Shown here piece by piece: positions 10,764-24,719 of a DNA stretch of 64,000 nt (its first letter is position 1; each line of letters begins with the position of its first letter). The stretch covers positions 36,988,983-37,052,982 of the forward strand of contig CM038223.1 in the NCBI GenBank assembly GCA_021442155.1, given 5' to 3'. The stretch comes from Cymbidium sinense. Taxonomy: Eukaryota > Streptophyta > Magnoliopsida > Asparagales > Orchidaceae. Under the pieces are notes generated by a model. That model saw nothing but the letters and a program-made list of their open reading frames with translations, did no database searches and had not been told where the DNA came from. The position numbers and the translations under genes are program-made.

Positions 10764-13700
10764 TGTTAAGACTTCTAATCTTAGATTAAGAGCTTCCTAA
10801 TTAGACACTTAGGACATTACACCTAGTGACCTAGTGCATCCTTCTTGGGTTTGATCAAACCCAATGGGATTAGGTGGACTCAACCCAATACTCAAACATA
10901 AACAAAGAATTGAACAAACCCATTCCATTTGGAATCTGAATCCATCTAAGTTTAATTTAACGTTATTTGAGAGATTAACCTAATTATCCTAATTAAGCTC
11001 AAAATTAATTGAATCCAAATTAAATCCAAATTAAATCAAATAAAATCTAAATCTAAATCAAATAAAACTATGAAATCATAACATAAAAATAAATAGAATC
11101 AAATCCAAATCAAGGTCAAATATGGTCAACCCTCTTGACATAGGCTTGACTTATGTGGGTCTCGCCAAGTTAAAGGTCAACCCACCAAAATTTGACAAAA
11201 TAAAATCATTTCAAATGATCCAAATGATAAAATAAACATAATTAAGCATGAATTTAGAGAAATATAAATTCATTAAGGCCTTAATTAAGATAAGTATAAC
11301 ATTTTATCAAAATGGGCTTAAATGTGCCTTCTTGAATTCAAACTCAAATCAAATTAAAATTAACTCAAACTGATTTTCCAAAATCATTTGAAAATTATAA
11401 TTAAACCTAATTTAATCAATCATTGGGTCTAACTTGACCAATTTTTATTTGACCCAAATGAATTCAACTTAACGCATTAAGCCTAATTTTGATCAAAATG
11501 AATCAAAATTGAAACTAATTCCAAACCAATTGAAATTGATCATTCTAAATCGTCTCACATATATGATTAAATATGATTAGAGTCTAAATAGAACTTAATT
11601 AAGCCAAATATACCATTTGACTCAAATGAACTCAACTTAAACCATTTAGATTTAAATGGATCAAGTTGAAATAAAATCAAAAATCAATTTTCAACCTAAA
11701 GAAATTAATCAACTTAAAACATCAAAAATCATCAATTAAACATAATTGAATCTAAACCTAAATTCATTCAACAAAAAGAAATGCATTTGAATTGATTTAA
11801 ACCTAAATGCATCAAAAGTGAGAGTATAACCTTAAGGTTTCCACTAATCAAATCAAGTCATCTAAACCTATCCTAAGAAGATCTTAAAGTAAGTGGTAGC
11901 CAAAATTAAGTAAATTAAGAAAGTCCAACTGCATCCAAAGAGGGAAACATCACATGGAGAAATAAAGTGGAATATGCAAACAAATCCTCCCCAATCTTGA
12001 TGCTCCTTCAATTCCTCCTCCACACTTCATTTTCACTGCATTGGACTCATCTCAATTAATTGACCCCCTTTAGAGCTATCCTCCAAGGGTGGTAATTACC
12101 TTCGCCGACCAAAGCAAGCTTTTATGGATAAAAAAACTTTCAGCCTCTCATGGCAAAAAGAGATATTCTCATTCACGATTCTAATTGAGCATCCCATCAC
12201 ATTCCCTGAGCAATATGAAGATGACTGCACCCTTTCCCCGATCCCCATGCCATCAACAAGCCAAAAAAATGATAAAACCCATCAAAACACACCCATAGCT
12301 TGGTCTCCACGCTGATCCACCATGAGGCAATCTAATTCCTTGCATCCATAGGTTCTTGGCATCCCAAAAAAGGTTTTCAAATTATCCCCACTACCTGAGA
12401 TCACCACCGACAAGGTATGGACTCAAACCGACCTCTTTTTCATTCAGGCTTGGTCCTTTTTGAAGTCAACTTGATCTCAAGTGAGTTTAAGTAATTTAGA
12501 TGGATTGTAAATGACTCCTTGATCATTTTGTAATCAAAATCACAAAAATTATATTCTAGATCGCCAAAAATCAAGCCCAAAAGATGGATGGTGTTTGGTT
12601 CTCCCTGTCATTAAGGGAGATGTAATCTTCGTTGTCCATTCCATCTATTAGGAATAGATAGTCATGATTTAGTCAGACCTTTTGATTCAATCCCCTAAAG
12701 AAAAGATTAGATGACCTGGATCAAATCGCATCCCACTGCTATTTTAATGCGGGATCCACGTGGATCCCGCGTGGTCCAATTTGCATCCAACATGCAAAAG
12801 CAATGTCATGTCAGCAATGCTTAGCGCCACCCATTAAAATGGAAAATTTAGGATTTTTAAATTAAAAATGCTAAAAATTATCAAAAACTTCAAAAAAATC
12901 ATAAAAAATACTTAACCAAAATAATTCAGTTAAGGGCTTTATTGATTTCTCTCGATGAGAGGAATCTATTAAAACCAAAATCCCCAATTTATATTAAGTA
13001 ATTTTAGGTTGATTTAAGCTTAAAGAAAAATAATTAAAGTCAAATTAATGATTCAATCAATTCCAAACATTGAGGAATTAAAATTAGGGCTACGACACAC
13101 CTTAGGCTAATTTCTCAAGATTTATTGACAAATAAATCTAGAGTTATGAAAATTTAAGCTATAGGCCTTAATTTAATAAAATAAGTTAATTTTAAATTGA
13201 TAAAATTGTGAAAAGCCATAGGATTAATATAAATCATTGTAATAAACATCAAGGGATGATAAAATATGGTTAAAACTTATTGTAACCTCATAATCCACAA
13301 AATAGCCTAATTAAGTAATTTATTAGATTAATTAATTAAATTAAATGATCTGAACTTTAAAACATCATAATAAATCAACCAAATTTTAAAAAATTTCAAA
13401 TAAACCCTCCATGGATGCATCTTCCAAAGAGAAATTTAGGAAAATTAAATCCCACAAATAATTTTGCCTAATCTATGCTTAATTTAAGTTTTAGTGAAAT
13501 AATTAAAACCTTAATTAGTCCTAAATCACATATCTTATCAAAGTGAAATTTTAAAAAAATCAAATTTGCAATGAACCCCTCTTACCATAAAAATTTTAAA
13601 GCTAATTGATTTCTAGATTAGAAGTTACAAAATTTCCAAGTCTTTAGGTCAATTTACATGAAATATTAAACCAAAAATTACAAAAAAAAAAATCATAACA

Positions 13701-16700
13701 CTTTATAAATCAATTTGAAACAGTTCAAGTAATATCATAACACTTAAAAAAAATTTAATCTTAGAAATTAAGGAATCCAAATAATTATACTTTTAAAACT
13801 TAATGAAACGAACTTCATATCTAAATACAAAATTCACTTCATATCTAAACTTTAATCACTTTAATCAATTATGATCAAAATTAATCAATGAACTTCATAT
13901 CTAAATACGAAATTCACTAATATGGAAATCCCTTGAATTCATCTAAATTAAGAACATAATCCTAAAGAATAAACAAAAGTAATTAAATAAACTAATCACA
14001 CTTAAATAACTTAAACATTTGAAATGACTTTGGTTAAAATGGGTACAATCTTACTTTAAGAAATTAAATTTCAACATGTAATAGTACAACTTAAACAAAA
14101 ATAAAATAAAATGAAAGTTGAATTCAATTAAGTTAATGCAAATTCATTAACATAATACCAATAACATTAATGAAATAAATATAATTATAATCGAGTAAAC
14201 TTAAATGGTAGATTGAAAATGTATGAATCAATTCATTATGAAATTGAAATGTAATGAATTAATTAAATAATGAAATTAAATTAAAGTGTGGATTAAGACA
14301 TTAATTTAAGTAAATTAACATAAAATTAACATAAATTGAAATTAATCAATAAATAAGATTAATCCAAAATTAAAATTAAATGAACAAAGTATTGAATACT
14401 ACAATATATCTTAGTAAAATAAATTAAATAAAAATATCGTATAAAGGAATCAAAATGAAAACTAAATCAAGTTAAGTCAAAATAACATAAACATTAATAA
14501 ACATAACATCAATAAAATGAAAGAATGAAATTACAACATGAAATTGATTAAGTTAAATTATCCAAGCCCATTAACATAGTATTAATGAAATGAGTAAATG
14601 AAATCAATTTAAATCAAATAATTTAGATAATTAAAACACATGAAAATAAATAAACATTTAATCAAAATAAAATGAAACCAAAATAATGAATAAATCAAAT
14701 CATTTAATTAAAATATTAAATCTTAATCAAATTGAAAGAAATAAAACGAAGAATGAATCTTAATTCAAATCCAAATCAAAATTAGAACTTTAATCAAGCC
14801 AAATCCAACTTAAAAGAATTCAAGAAGAGGTTAATCAAGATAATTAGGGTCTTTGTTTGACCCTTAGAATGAATCTTCATCATAGGGTGAAGACTCCATT
14901 CTATTAGGATTTAGGATGTTAAATAAAATGGGTTCCACCCAAAGTGGAATTTATTATATTCTTCATTTTAATACAAAATGAATCTAAAAATAGAAATGAA
15001 ATTGTAAATTATTAAAATATTTAAATTAAAACCACCCATGGTAAATTAAACCAATTTTAAGATTAAAAGAAATCAAAAGAAAAAAAAAACAACATTTTTC
15101 ATAATTAGCAATATATGGCATATAGTCTAGACACCCGAAGTCATGGGGCTACTAGTCCGGAGAAGGTCTTGATACCTCAAATCTCTAGTATAACAATGAC
15201 ACGCACCTATGAAGCGAAATTATCAAAAGTAAAAAAATTCCAAAATCAAATTAAATTAAATATTGGAAATCCAAATTGAAACTTGAAATTAAAAAGACAT
15301 AGTATACTCTTACCACACAAGCCCATTTTCTTCACATACTAGAATATTAGGTCATCAATCTTAGATTTAAGTTAGGTCGATCTGTGATGTTCTATAATAT
15401 GATGTGATATTTTTTTATTTTATGGTGTAATATCTTGGACTAGATGACTAAGATTGTTTACCCATTAGACTAATGGTAGGACATTCTATGTATAACTAAT
15501 GTTTTCTTTTGTAGGGGGTTGTGCTAAAAGGGATTACCATAATAAATTATATATAAATGTTATTTTCTTGCAAGTATGCTTAACTCCCTAAGCTTGGATC
15601 AATAGGACAAGTGGGCTTGGCAAGCAAATAATTCTAAACTTGTATGTTTAGAATCAACCATCTTTTCTAGGTTTTTTTCAATGTTGTGCTTTATGTGATG
15701 AATGCATGGATGTTAGGCTCCTAAGAAAATTAAATTTTCTACCCAAATTAAATCTATTTAACTTAAACAAAAATAAAAAAAATTCAAAACTTCTTACATA
15801 AATTAAAGCCCTAGGAATAGATTAAAATCAGCTAGAAACAACAAGCATCTATGAATCATACTAGCATAGTACTCTAAATGCTTGAATTGGACACTTCACC
15901 CATTACACATAAGGCGCATTTGACCTTTGAGGATGACCACCTTCTTAGAGAAGTTTGTCTTCTCTTCGTGATTTAGCTCATGACCACTTCTAATTACATC
16001 TCATTATAGGCATAAATGGCATACCATAAAAGGCCTTAAATGAATGGTGAGTCAAAATATTTAAAAATTAAAAATTATTGCATTAACTAGGTGCATATCA
16101 TACTCGACATGATCAAGGGATTATGAAGTAAATCTAGGTTATTAGATTCTTTTCTAAAATGCAATAACCTAACCATCTTGCATTCATGAGACTTGACATC
16201 ATGGATTTAAAATCATTTAAGTGATGTTAGCTAATAGCCCTTCCAGGCAGGCTATAAGTCCATAAGAGTCAAGGATATATTTCTTTTCTCAAATGAGAGA
16301 AAGAACCAATAATTCTTAAAAGTCAAACTAGGTCGAGCCTCTGACTTGTGTCAAAAGTAATTATAGACTAAGGATCTAAAGCATCCTATTAAAGTAAGTC
16401 TTCAACCTTAGGTAATTTTATAGTCATGTGTTGTTAAGATATAAACCCTAAATTTCTAATAAAATTCTAACTCAAAATTTAAATCCCAATGGTAGGATAG
16501 TTGAAATGTCTAATGAGTATTCTAGTATCTATGTGTTTCCTTTTAAAACTTCAATTTAACCATCCTTTGAAACCAGCTTAGAAATTTATAGAAATAAATG
16601 TCTATTTCTTCAATCAAGAGTATTCTTAAGAAGTGATCATTATTCTTAAGATGTAATTAACTATAAGAGTTTTCCCTTAAAGGGAACTACGATCTAATAT

Positions 16701-16740
16701 AAAATAAACTTTGTTCTCCCTTTTCATGTAGGTCAAGTAA
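10764..16740 (+). mobile_element. Long LTR-like sequence in plus orientation inside Tat-A
   Basis: About 6 kb of A-rich, gene-free DNA splits the minus-strand Tat-A element between gag and protease. Its parts match, in inverted orientation, the minus-strand element's own LTR/leader. 15117-15180 pairs with 23878-23815, 15340-15550 with 22850-22640, 16165-16385 with 21710-21480, and 16645-16720 with 21150-21080. It starts 'tgttaagacttc' just after the protease coding sequence stops. The simplest reading is a solo LTR of the same or a sister family inserted in the opposite direction. The right boundary is approximate and I found no clear target-site duplication. Confidence 0.45.
13810..13918. 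repeat. Local 80-bp-period duplication
   Basis: The motif 'gaacttcatatctaaatac' occurs at 13810 and again at 13890, each followed by 'raaattcact'. A shorter 'cttcatatctaaa' lies between them at about 13837. It is a small internal duplication of the A-rich LTR-like DNA. Confidence 0.75.
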
Positions 16741-16840
16741 AGAATCTTTATAATATTAATAAAACTCATTAGCCTTCTCATCAAGAGCATCTAGAGCTTC
16801 TCCTAAAGGATCTTCAAATTCAGATAACTCTAACTTTATC

Positions 16841-19800
16841 TCAATAAAAGCATTGAAGAATTAAGATAGAGATGTCATTGTTAGAGTTAGAGTCATCAAG
16901 AGGAAGAGAAAGATCATAATTATTTTGATTAATAAGAGTTGAGGGGCCATAATCAAAGACAATATCATTAGAGTCATCATGCAAAGAGAAGATATAAGTG
17001 AAATCTTTTTCACTTAATTTATTTACTTTAAGTAGTGTAAAATAAAAGGTGCACAAGGTGAGCGGCATGAGTGGCTTGATGCCCCATTCGTAGATACAAT
17101 GATCCTAAATCTAGTAATAGTATGAACAGTTGGTGATGATGTCACTATTATATCTTACGCTTGTAGTAGTTGCTCCTGCTCTGCATCCACCCTTCCTAGC
17201 TTAACCTTCACAGCTAGCAGACATACTATTGTAATAGAGATTTAAGATAGTTTAGGTACCTACAGAGAAAGCCTCTTAATTTTAGAGGTGATTTTCTTAA
17301 AGGTTCAGAATAAAGAGATGTATAGTGTTAAGTGGATCAAATGATTCTTAGGAGATTACTTTAATAGAACTAGCAGTGTGTTCTACCAAGTATTCTTTTG
17401 GTATCACGATGGCTCCATAATTGTAGCTTTGCTCGAGCTAATCCTTAAAGGTAATGCAATCCTCTAAGATAAGACTTAACATGTGGTGATAGGGGAAAAA
17501 GTTAGGATCATCACTGTTTCCCACTTCCTTTGACTTCATTGATTTATGTAGCCAGAAATCAGGTTTCTTAAGAAGATTCTTAAAATTTTCTCGACCACCT
17601 CTCTCTTAAATTAATAAGGTTTAATTAACATACCAGTCATAGTAGGTGGAATATAACTACTTGGTGGATATTATAGATAATGAGGTGGAAGTGGAGGTCT
17701 AGATCTCTTAGAGTGAACTCTCATAAGTTGTTTCCCCTTATTTACTATTGAGACAACCTTCTACTTCTTCTTAAAGAGTTTTTGAGGTTTAAGCTTGCAC
17801 AACTTATTGAAAAAAAAAGGTAATTGTTTGTTTTTTTCTTGGAGGTGAACTACCTCACTGATCAACTTCTCAAAAGTTTTTGTGGTGAAACCTTTAAACA
17901 TGAATGCTACATGACTATGGATGTTCTTCAGAATAATCTCAATAGCATATTATTTATATAGTTGGGTTCACATTTTATGCTATGGTTTCTCCACCTTAGG
18001 TGTAATCAACTAGATATTCATTGGGTTTTTTGCTTTAATATCACCAGATCTCCTATCGTGACCTCTATTGTGCCACTGCAAATCTCTTGACAAAGAGTTG
18101 CTCTAATTCTACAAAAGACTTTACTAAACCATCAAGTAGTTCATCACACAAATCAGGTGACAAATAGTATATTATGCTAAGTAGGTGACAAATAGTTTGA
18201 ATAGTGGAGTGTTGTTTCCTTCTATATTATCACAGCTATCTCTAAAATGTGTGATATTCTATTGTGGGTTACCACTACCATCAAATGCCTTGAAGGATGG
18301 TGGTACAAACCCCTTAGGGTATTGCACTGCATCAAACTCCTCTGGGTGGAGTCTATCATTTAAAATTAATGAAGCCCCTTGAGCTTACACCAACACCTCC
18401 TTCAACTATTGTTCCATCAACTATTTAATGTCATGTTCATGCAACATTGTGCTCTCAGTACCCTTCCTATACAAGCTATATATATATTCATCTACTGGGG
18501 TGGTGCACTTGTGTCCATCATAGGTATGTGCTGCTTCTGGCTAATTGATCTTTATGAGTGTGGCTTGGGCTACTATTGCTTTACCTTGTAGGGTTAAGAC
18601 AACTAACATGAGTTCCTTTATCCTCCTCTCCATGCAAGTGATATGGTCATCTTTATATTTTAGTTGATGTAATAGTCGTTATGTCAAGTACGATGACTCA
18701 CCTTCCCCGATCACAACCCTATGCATCAACACTATGATAATGCTCTCCATGTGTGAATTTCCTAGCATCCACCATGCAAACCTCTATAGTTCCATCTAAG
18801 AGGTCATCCTCATCGGCATAAAAATCTACTATTTCACTATCTCGATCATCCCCAACTATCTCTTTAACTGTGACCCAATAGTTAGCTATGATATCCTCTA
18901 AGGAATGATAATCAACCCTTTAAGAATCTATTGGAACATATCTGGGATGACAGTTGGCCATAGCTTGTCCTTTACATCCTAATATTTCAGACTCCCTACT
19001 CTGCCTGTGCACCAGCTGGCTTGGGTACTTCACATAGCGGGCCTTCCCTCTTTCTCTTCCTTTTCTCTACTTAACACAGGGGGCAGAGCAATGATTACAT
19101 TTTGGGGCTACAAATCCTTCTACTTTAATGAATTGGAAAGCCAAATAAGAGAGCTCGATAACACACTATCTGGTGTGAGAAGATGAAGGATGGCCCTTAG
19201 GTCGTAATCTAATCACTAAGGGTGGGGCTTTCTTATCTTTGGACTTTTTTTCTAATACTCATGGGGAACTTTATATGCCGCTACTTAGATGGGGGATGAT
19301 GGTCTATGAGTCGAGTGGTGTGATGGTGATCACACTAGCTGTAGCTCTATAAACACTCTCTTCCTCTGATTGGACCATGTAAGAACTATACGGTCAGTTC
19401 TACTTATGCTGTCAGACCATCTTGCCCTAACGTGCTTATCTATCAATACTGAGACTGTTGACTACCTTACGAACCTCCTCATATCTCATGTCTACTTGAA
19501 CTGCTATCTTAGCCTCTAAGGCTCTTTCCTTCCTAATATGACTCTACACACTCATAGGGATCACTAATCTCAAATCCCAGACTATGGTAAGCTTAGATCA
19601 TCCATGGACTCTCCTAACCCTCACAAGAATTGACCTCAGACTGACATAAGGCTTTCTCCTCTCCCTAGTTGGTGTTTTGTACTCAAAGCAGTGTCGTGGT
19701 GATGCTACTATATAGTGGATGTCTTCCTCTCTCTCAACTACAAAGAATGGGTGAAACCTACTACTCTCAAAGAGAAGAGAGGTTTCTCAAAAGCACCCAT

Positions 19801-20292
19801 CTTCTATAATATGAGATGATGTATCTATATATCAGAACATCATTTCATACTAATTCTTTAATTTTTTTTCCTATTCTTGTTCTTTCTTTGTGTCTTAATG
19901 AAAGGAACACTGCTAGAGCTAGAACTCACATCGAAGACAGATGGGACAGCCACCAGCTCTACTTTGGCTTTTCTTTAAAGGAAAGAATTACCTCAACTCT
20001 AACAACCCTATTGGTGGTGGAAATAATAGATTATAGTGGTATAGCAGGAATCTCAATGGCTTTCCTTTTCATTGAGGGAACTCTACCTCAGACCTTAAAT
20101 CAAACTGAATCATAGGATTCATATCCTCAACCTCTTAATGATCCACTATGGAGAATGATGGATCATTACAAGTAACCTTCATATCCTCAAAGCCTAATCT
20201 AAGCTTAATGACAAGGGCATTGGTCAGATGTGCCTAATCCATGGCAAAATCCAATCTAGTGGCAAATGAAAATATCAAATTTTCTGAAGACA
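16841..20292 (-). pseudogene. Tat-type Gypsy gag region (Tat-A), broken
   Basis: On the minus strand, pieces of a Tat-lineage gag can be read in order. 'MSSENLIFSFATRLDFAMD' is a plausible N-terminus at 20292. 'FKAFDGSGNPQ' lies at about 18290, then 'SFVELEQLFVKRFA' at about 18110, which are capsid-domain motifs. 'MFKGFTTKTFEKLISEV' follows at about 17900 and a lysine-rich linker after it. 'DPNFFPYHHMLSLILEDCITFKD' at about 17510-17440 corresponds to the degenerate zinc-knuckle block of Tat gag proteins. A further open stretch is at 17068-16841. Many stops and frameshifts break it. Protease should follow directly, but the plus-oriented 6-kb insertion intervenes. Confidence 0.7.
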
Positions 20293-23200
20293 TGGTGGCA
20301 ATTTAGATGAACTAACTAAATGTGCTATGATATGAAAGGGGTGTCTCTCTCTTATTGTAAGAGGGAAAGGCATCAATCATTGAAAGGGTTATGTAAATCT
20401 TGTAAAGTCATAGCCCACCTAATTTGATTATGGTGGGTAAGGTTTAATATTGTAGAGATTTTAATTTGGACCTCCCTATAGATAGTTGGTTCAATAATTT
20501 TTGGAAAAATATCATAATTATCAAGTTTAATCATGATAATAGGTTCAATAAATATGTTTAAAAATTCAAGGAAAACATTTTATCTAAATTTAGCAATGTT
20601 TAAAACTTGCCAGATATAGAATCCCATTAGGAGTCCAATGGGGAGGACCTAGAACCTACTCATTTGAATGTGGTAAATTAGAGGTTTTAAAATAAAAGGA
20701 TGAAAATGTTGACCACACCAACCCAAAGTAGAAATGAGTGAGGGGTTTAAAGGAACAAAAAGTAGTATAAACCTACAAGAGGTATATACTTACTGCCCAT
20801 GTATAGAGATATTAGCTTACCATTAAAGATGGAGAGAAGAAATATTATCAATGGAGTCGCTAGAAAAATCTATGTTGTTTAAAATTATAATCAACGATAC
20901 CATGCAAATCATAGGTGGTACTTATTGAAATGATCGAGTACATCATTGAAAAATGAAGACTACATCAAAAGGTAAAATTATCACCAAATGATGGACTCAA
21001 TCACCTAATAAAAATTCCTAAGGGCGATAAGTCTATGTGTACTAGAGATTTTTTCTCTACTTATCAAGGGTTAAGTAAAACAGGTTGTATTTTAAGCCTA
21101 GTTCTTAAGATCCCTATAGGGGCAAGCCCTTATAGTTAATTACATCTTTAAAAAAAATATGGTTTTTAAAGAAAACTCTCAATTAAAGTGATTGGCTAAT
21201 ATCTCTATCAAAGTTTGATATTAAAGGATTGATGATCATTGAAAATTAAGTTGGAGAGCTCAAACGAGAAGAATTCTTAATAGATTCTGAATGAGAATAA
21301 ATAAGAAGTACTCATGAAACTAGGAAGCTTAATGAGCACTTAAATTTATCTTATTGCAAGGCTTTATATTTTTGAAGTAGAGAATTATGATTATTTAAGT
21401 TACTAATTTTATTATAAAGCTAAGACTTATATTTTGATAATACAATATTGTAAAAAATACCTAAGAGGTTAGGATTTAAACTCATAGTAAGAGAGAAATA
21501 AGCTACCTCTAATCCTAAATCTAAAGTGTTCTAGCACAAGTTAAGAGCTCAATTTAATTCTACTCGAGAAAGTAGGATATGTTGGTTCACTTCTACTAGA
21601 GAAAGTGAACCTATCTCGACTCTTATGGACTTATAACTACCTAGAGTGGCTGCTAGGTATCACCTCCTACACTTTAGAATCATGTAACTAAGTCTTATGA
21701 ATACAAGATAGTTGGGTTATTATTAATTAGAAAAGTGTACAATATCCTAAACTCACTTCCGAAGAGCGTATACCATGATTGGTATGAAAGTATGTCATAG
21801 AATAATGCAATAAAAATTATATATTTTATTCATTTTAACTCAAGCTTGTGTGGATAAGTATGCTTATATGCATGATAAAATTAACTTATGGGTTAATCCA
21901 CGAAAATAGTTTTCCTTACTCAAGTGTTGTCAACGGTCTTACATTCACCTTATCATGTAATGAGTGAAGATCCCCTATATTCAATGAAGGAAAATAATAT
22001 GCATGCATGATGTTATCTACATGCATCAAAGACCTATGATGTTTAAGTCAATTTTATTGATTAATTTCTATGGCTTTATTATGAAGTTATGAGTTGCATT
22101 AATTTTAATTTGAAGTTATTTATTTTAATTGGATAGAAAATTTAAAGCTCTAAAGAGCTTAATGAAATCCAAGCCACACACAATAATCATCACACTTAAT
22201 TAAACCTAAGAAAAGATGTCATTTCTATTATGCAATCAAAGTAAACACACCAAATATTCAATCAAATTAAAAGAATAATGAAAGATCAATGTGGTTGGGT
22301 TCCACTATACACCCTGAAATAGAAAAAAAATGTGATTTGTTAAGCTTAACCTTTATACTGTGTGGATTACAATTACATAAATAAAAATAATACAAGTCAT
22401 TGGGGTCATCATCTTCACTTGATCTTCCAAATCTTGGTTCCTCTAAGCAACATAAGACCTCATAGGTCTATGCCTTCTAGTATCTTCTCATTCTAAATCC
22501 CATGACTTTAATCATATTCTATTACAAAATTATATTTAAATTTTCAAAAAAGAAACCTTAACTAAACCTGCAAAATAAAGATTAACTATAACACACAAAT
22601 GCCAAATAATTATATATCATATAATTGGACACCTATCCTAGAGAAAAAATATTTTATTATTATCCCTTTAATTAAGCACATCCCCTGCAAAAAATATCAC
22701 TAGTCTAATAAGTAATGTTCTTCCATCCAGACTAGTGCACAAATAATCCAAACATCTAGTTCAAAATATTACACCACAAAATAAGAAAAGTAATACATCA
22801 CAACAAATCACTGACTTAACTTAAGTCTAAGATTGGTGACCTATTAATCTAATGTATATGCTAAGGCTAGTGTAGTGAGGCAAAGCTAGGCTTTAGCATT
22901 TGAATTGTAGATTAATTGATAAGTTTAAGTAATTAATTAATATTATGGTTTTGACTCAAGTGATTAGTGATTTAAGAAATGAAATTTTATTTTTACAAAT
23001 TCAATTTTGTATGAATTAGACTTAGGGTTTTAAAGAGTATGAAATTCATAAGTTTCACTTGGAGTAAAACTTATTCTTCTTCGATACCCTACCTTAAAGT
23101 TAAATTTAAGGATATATTTTATTATTTTTAATCTTTCATAATGAAGTGTTATGGTTCTTTCATTAATTCTTAAGTTTTGGATTAAACTTAAATATAATTA

Positions 23201-23958
23201 TAATCACATGAAAGACACATTAAGGTTAATAGGGATAAGTGGTGGCTTACTTAATGATGTCCTTCAACCCTTCATTTCTTTAATACTTTATCATTAAAAT
23301 ATTTATTGTATCACTTTTAATATTTCATTTTAAAGTAATCATATACTTTATATTACCACTTTAATATTCAATTTCCAAATAATTGTGTTTACCTTATCAT
23401 TTTAATAATTCATTTTTTTTAAATAATTTTGCATTTATTTTATCATTCTAATGATTCATTTTAAAATAATTATGTGTTTATTTTTTTATTATTTTAAATT
23501 TTTATTTTATTTTTTAAATAACTATGTATTTATTTTATCATTTTAATAATTCATTTTTATAGTAATTATGCATTAATTTTGTCATTTCATTTTATTAAAT
23601 TAATTATGTATTTTATAATTATATTTTCTCTTTATTATCTTAATAGTTCATTTCTTTAAAATAGCATTTTTTTTTATGCATCAATATAAACATGAATATA
23701 GATGAAATAAAATTTAGAAATCTCTATGTATAAAATTAAGAGAATTTGAATTAGATTTTCACATGTAATTTTCTACACCACTTTTCAAGTATGAGTTGTT
23801 ATTAAACTAAAGAAACGATGTATCTAAGACCTCCTCTAGACTAATAGCCATGTGCCCCTAAGTGTCTAGACTATATACCTTCAAAGAGTGTATATCATAC
23901 AAATGAATTATACACAAGGATTTTATTCACCTTTATTAACTTAGATTTATAAATATAT

Positions 23959-24040
<82 letters not shown>

Positions 24041-24710
24041 ATTTAATGGCCACACTATTTATAATTAGCATATACTTAAGGACTTTGACTTAAAACATAA
24101 GTGTGAATGAGGCATGAATTAATTGCACATTTATAAGTGAATAAATAATATCAAATGGACATCACAGGACAATCTACATAGGCTATTAAACCCTAAGTCC
24201 ATTCATATGAAAATGATGCCACTTAAGCTTAATTAATATTACGTAATTAACATTTTTTTTAATTGTGATAATATAGACCTGTTGAGGAGAGATCAAATGA
24301 TGGAGTTTCTCCCCACACACCCTCTAGATATTAATGAGATTTAAGGGTGAAATGATAATTTTTTTGAATTAATTAAATTTCATGATCATTTAATCCAATT
24401 AATATCCAAGAGACCTTAAATTTTAGTTAATCATTATGAGCCCAAAAATTATGAAAAAAATTCATGAATATGGAAAGTGACAAGAAAAATAAATAGTAAA
24501 AATTTCAAGATACATATCATGACAAAAACATCAAATGAGTTCACTCACAACTAAATAGAGAATTCAATGAACTTAGCATAAAATGAAAGACGAGTAGGAA
24601 ATACAAATATTTAATTTATTAAGATAAATATTCTTTTTTTACAAAAAATACTTACATGCACTTGCCATTACTCTCCTAAATTATTTTTAAATAATTTAAT
24701 AATTGGGTCT
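20293..24710 (-). mobile_element. Tat-A 5' leader and LTR-like sequence (minus)
   Basis: This gene-free AT-rich DNA lies upstream of the Tat-A gag in the minus orientation. 21.08-23.88 kb is the inverted partner of parts of 10764-16740, which supports LTR/leader identity. The part 20293-21080 has no partner in the plus copy and is probably the untranslated leader. Compared with the plus copy it has about 800 extra bp between 22.85 and 23.8 kb, much of it a repeated motif of the type 'attttatcattttaataat'. LTR edges, PBS and TSD could not be fixed. Confidence 0.45.
23961..24037. repeat. (TA)n microsatellite
   Basis: About 75 bp of uninterrupted alternating TA lies inside the Tat-A LTR-like sequence. 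It is likely to be length-polymorphic and cruciform-prone. No gene function is implied. Confidence 0.95.
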
Positions 24711-24719
24711 GAGTGTCAC

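Noticed and set aside
18185..18591. Two adjacent plus-strand frames
   Set aside because: They are antisense shadows of gag; the minus strand reads 'FKAFDGSGNPQ' and related capsid motifs there.
19816..20115. 99-residue plus-strand frame
   Set aside because: It lies opposite the N-terminal part of the minus-strand Tat-A gag and has no likeness to any family.
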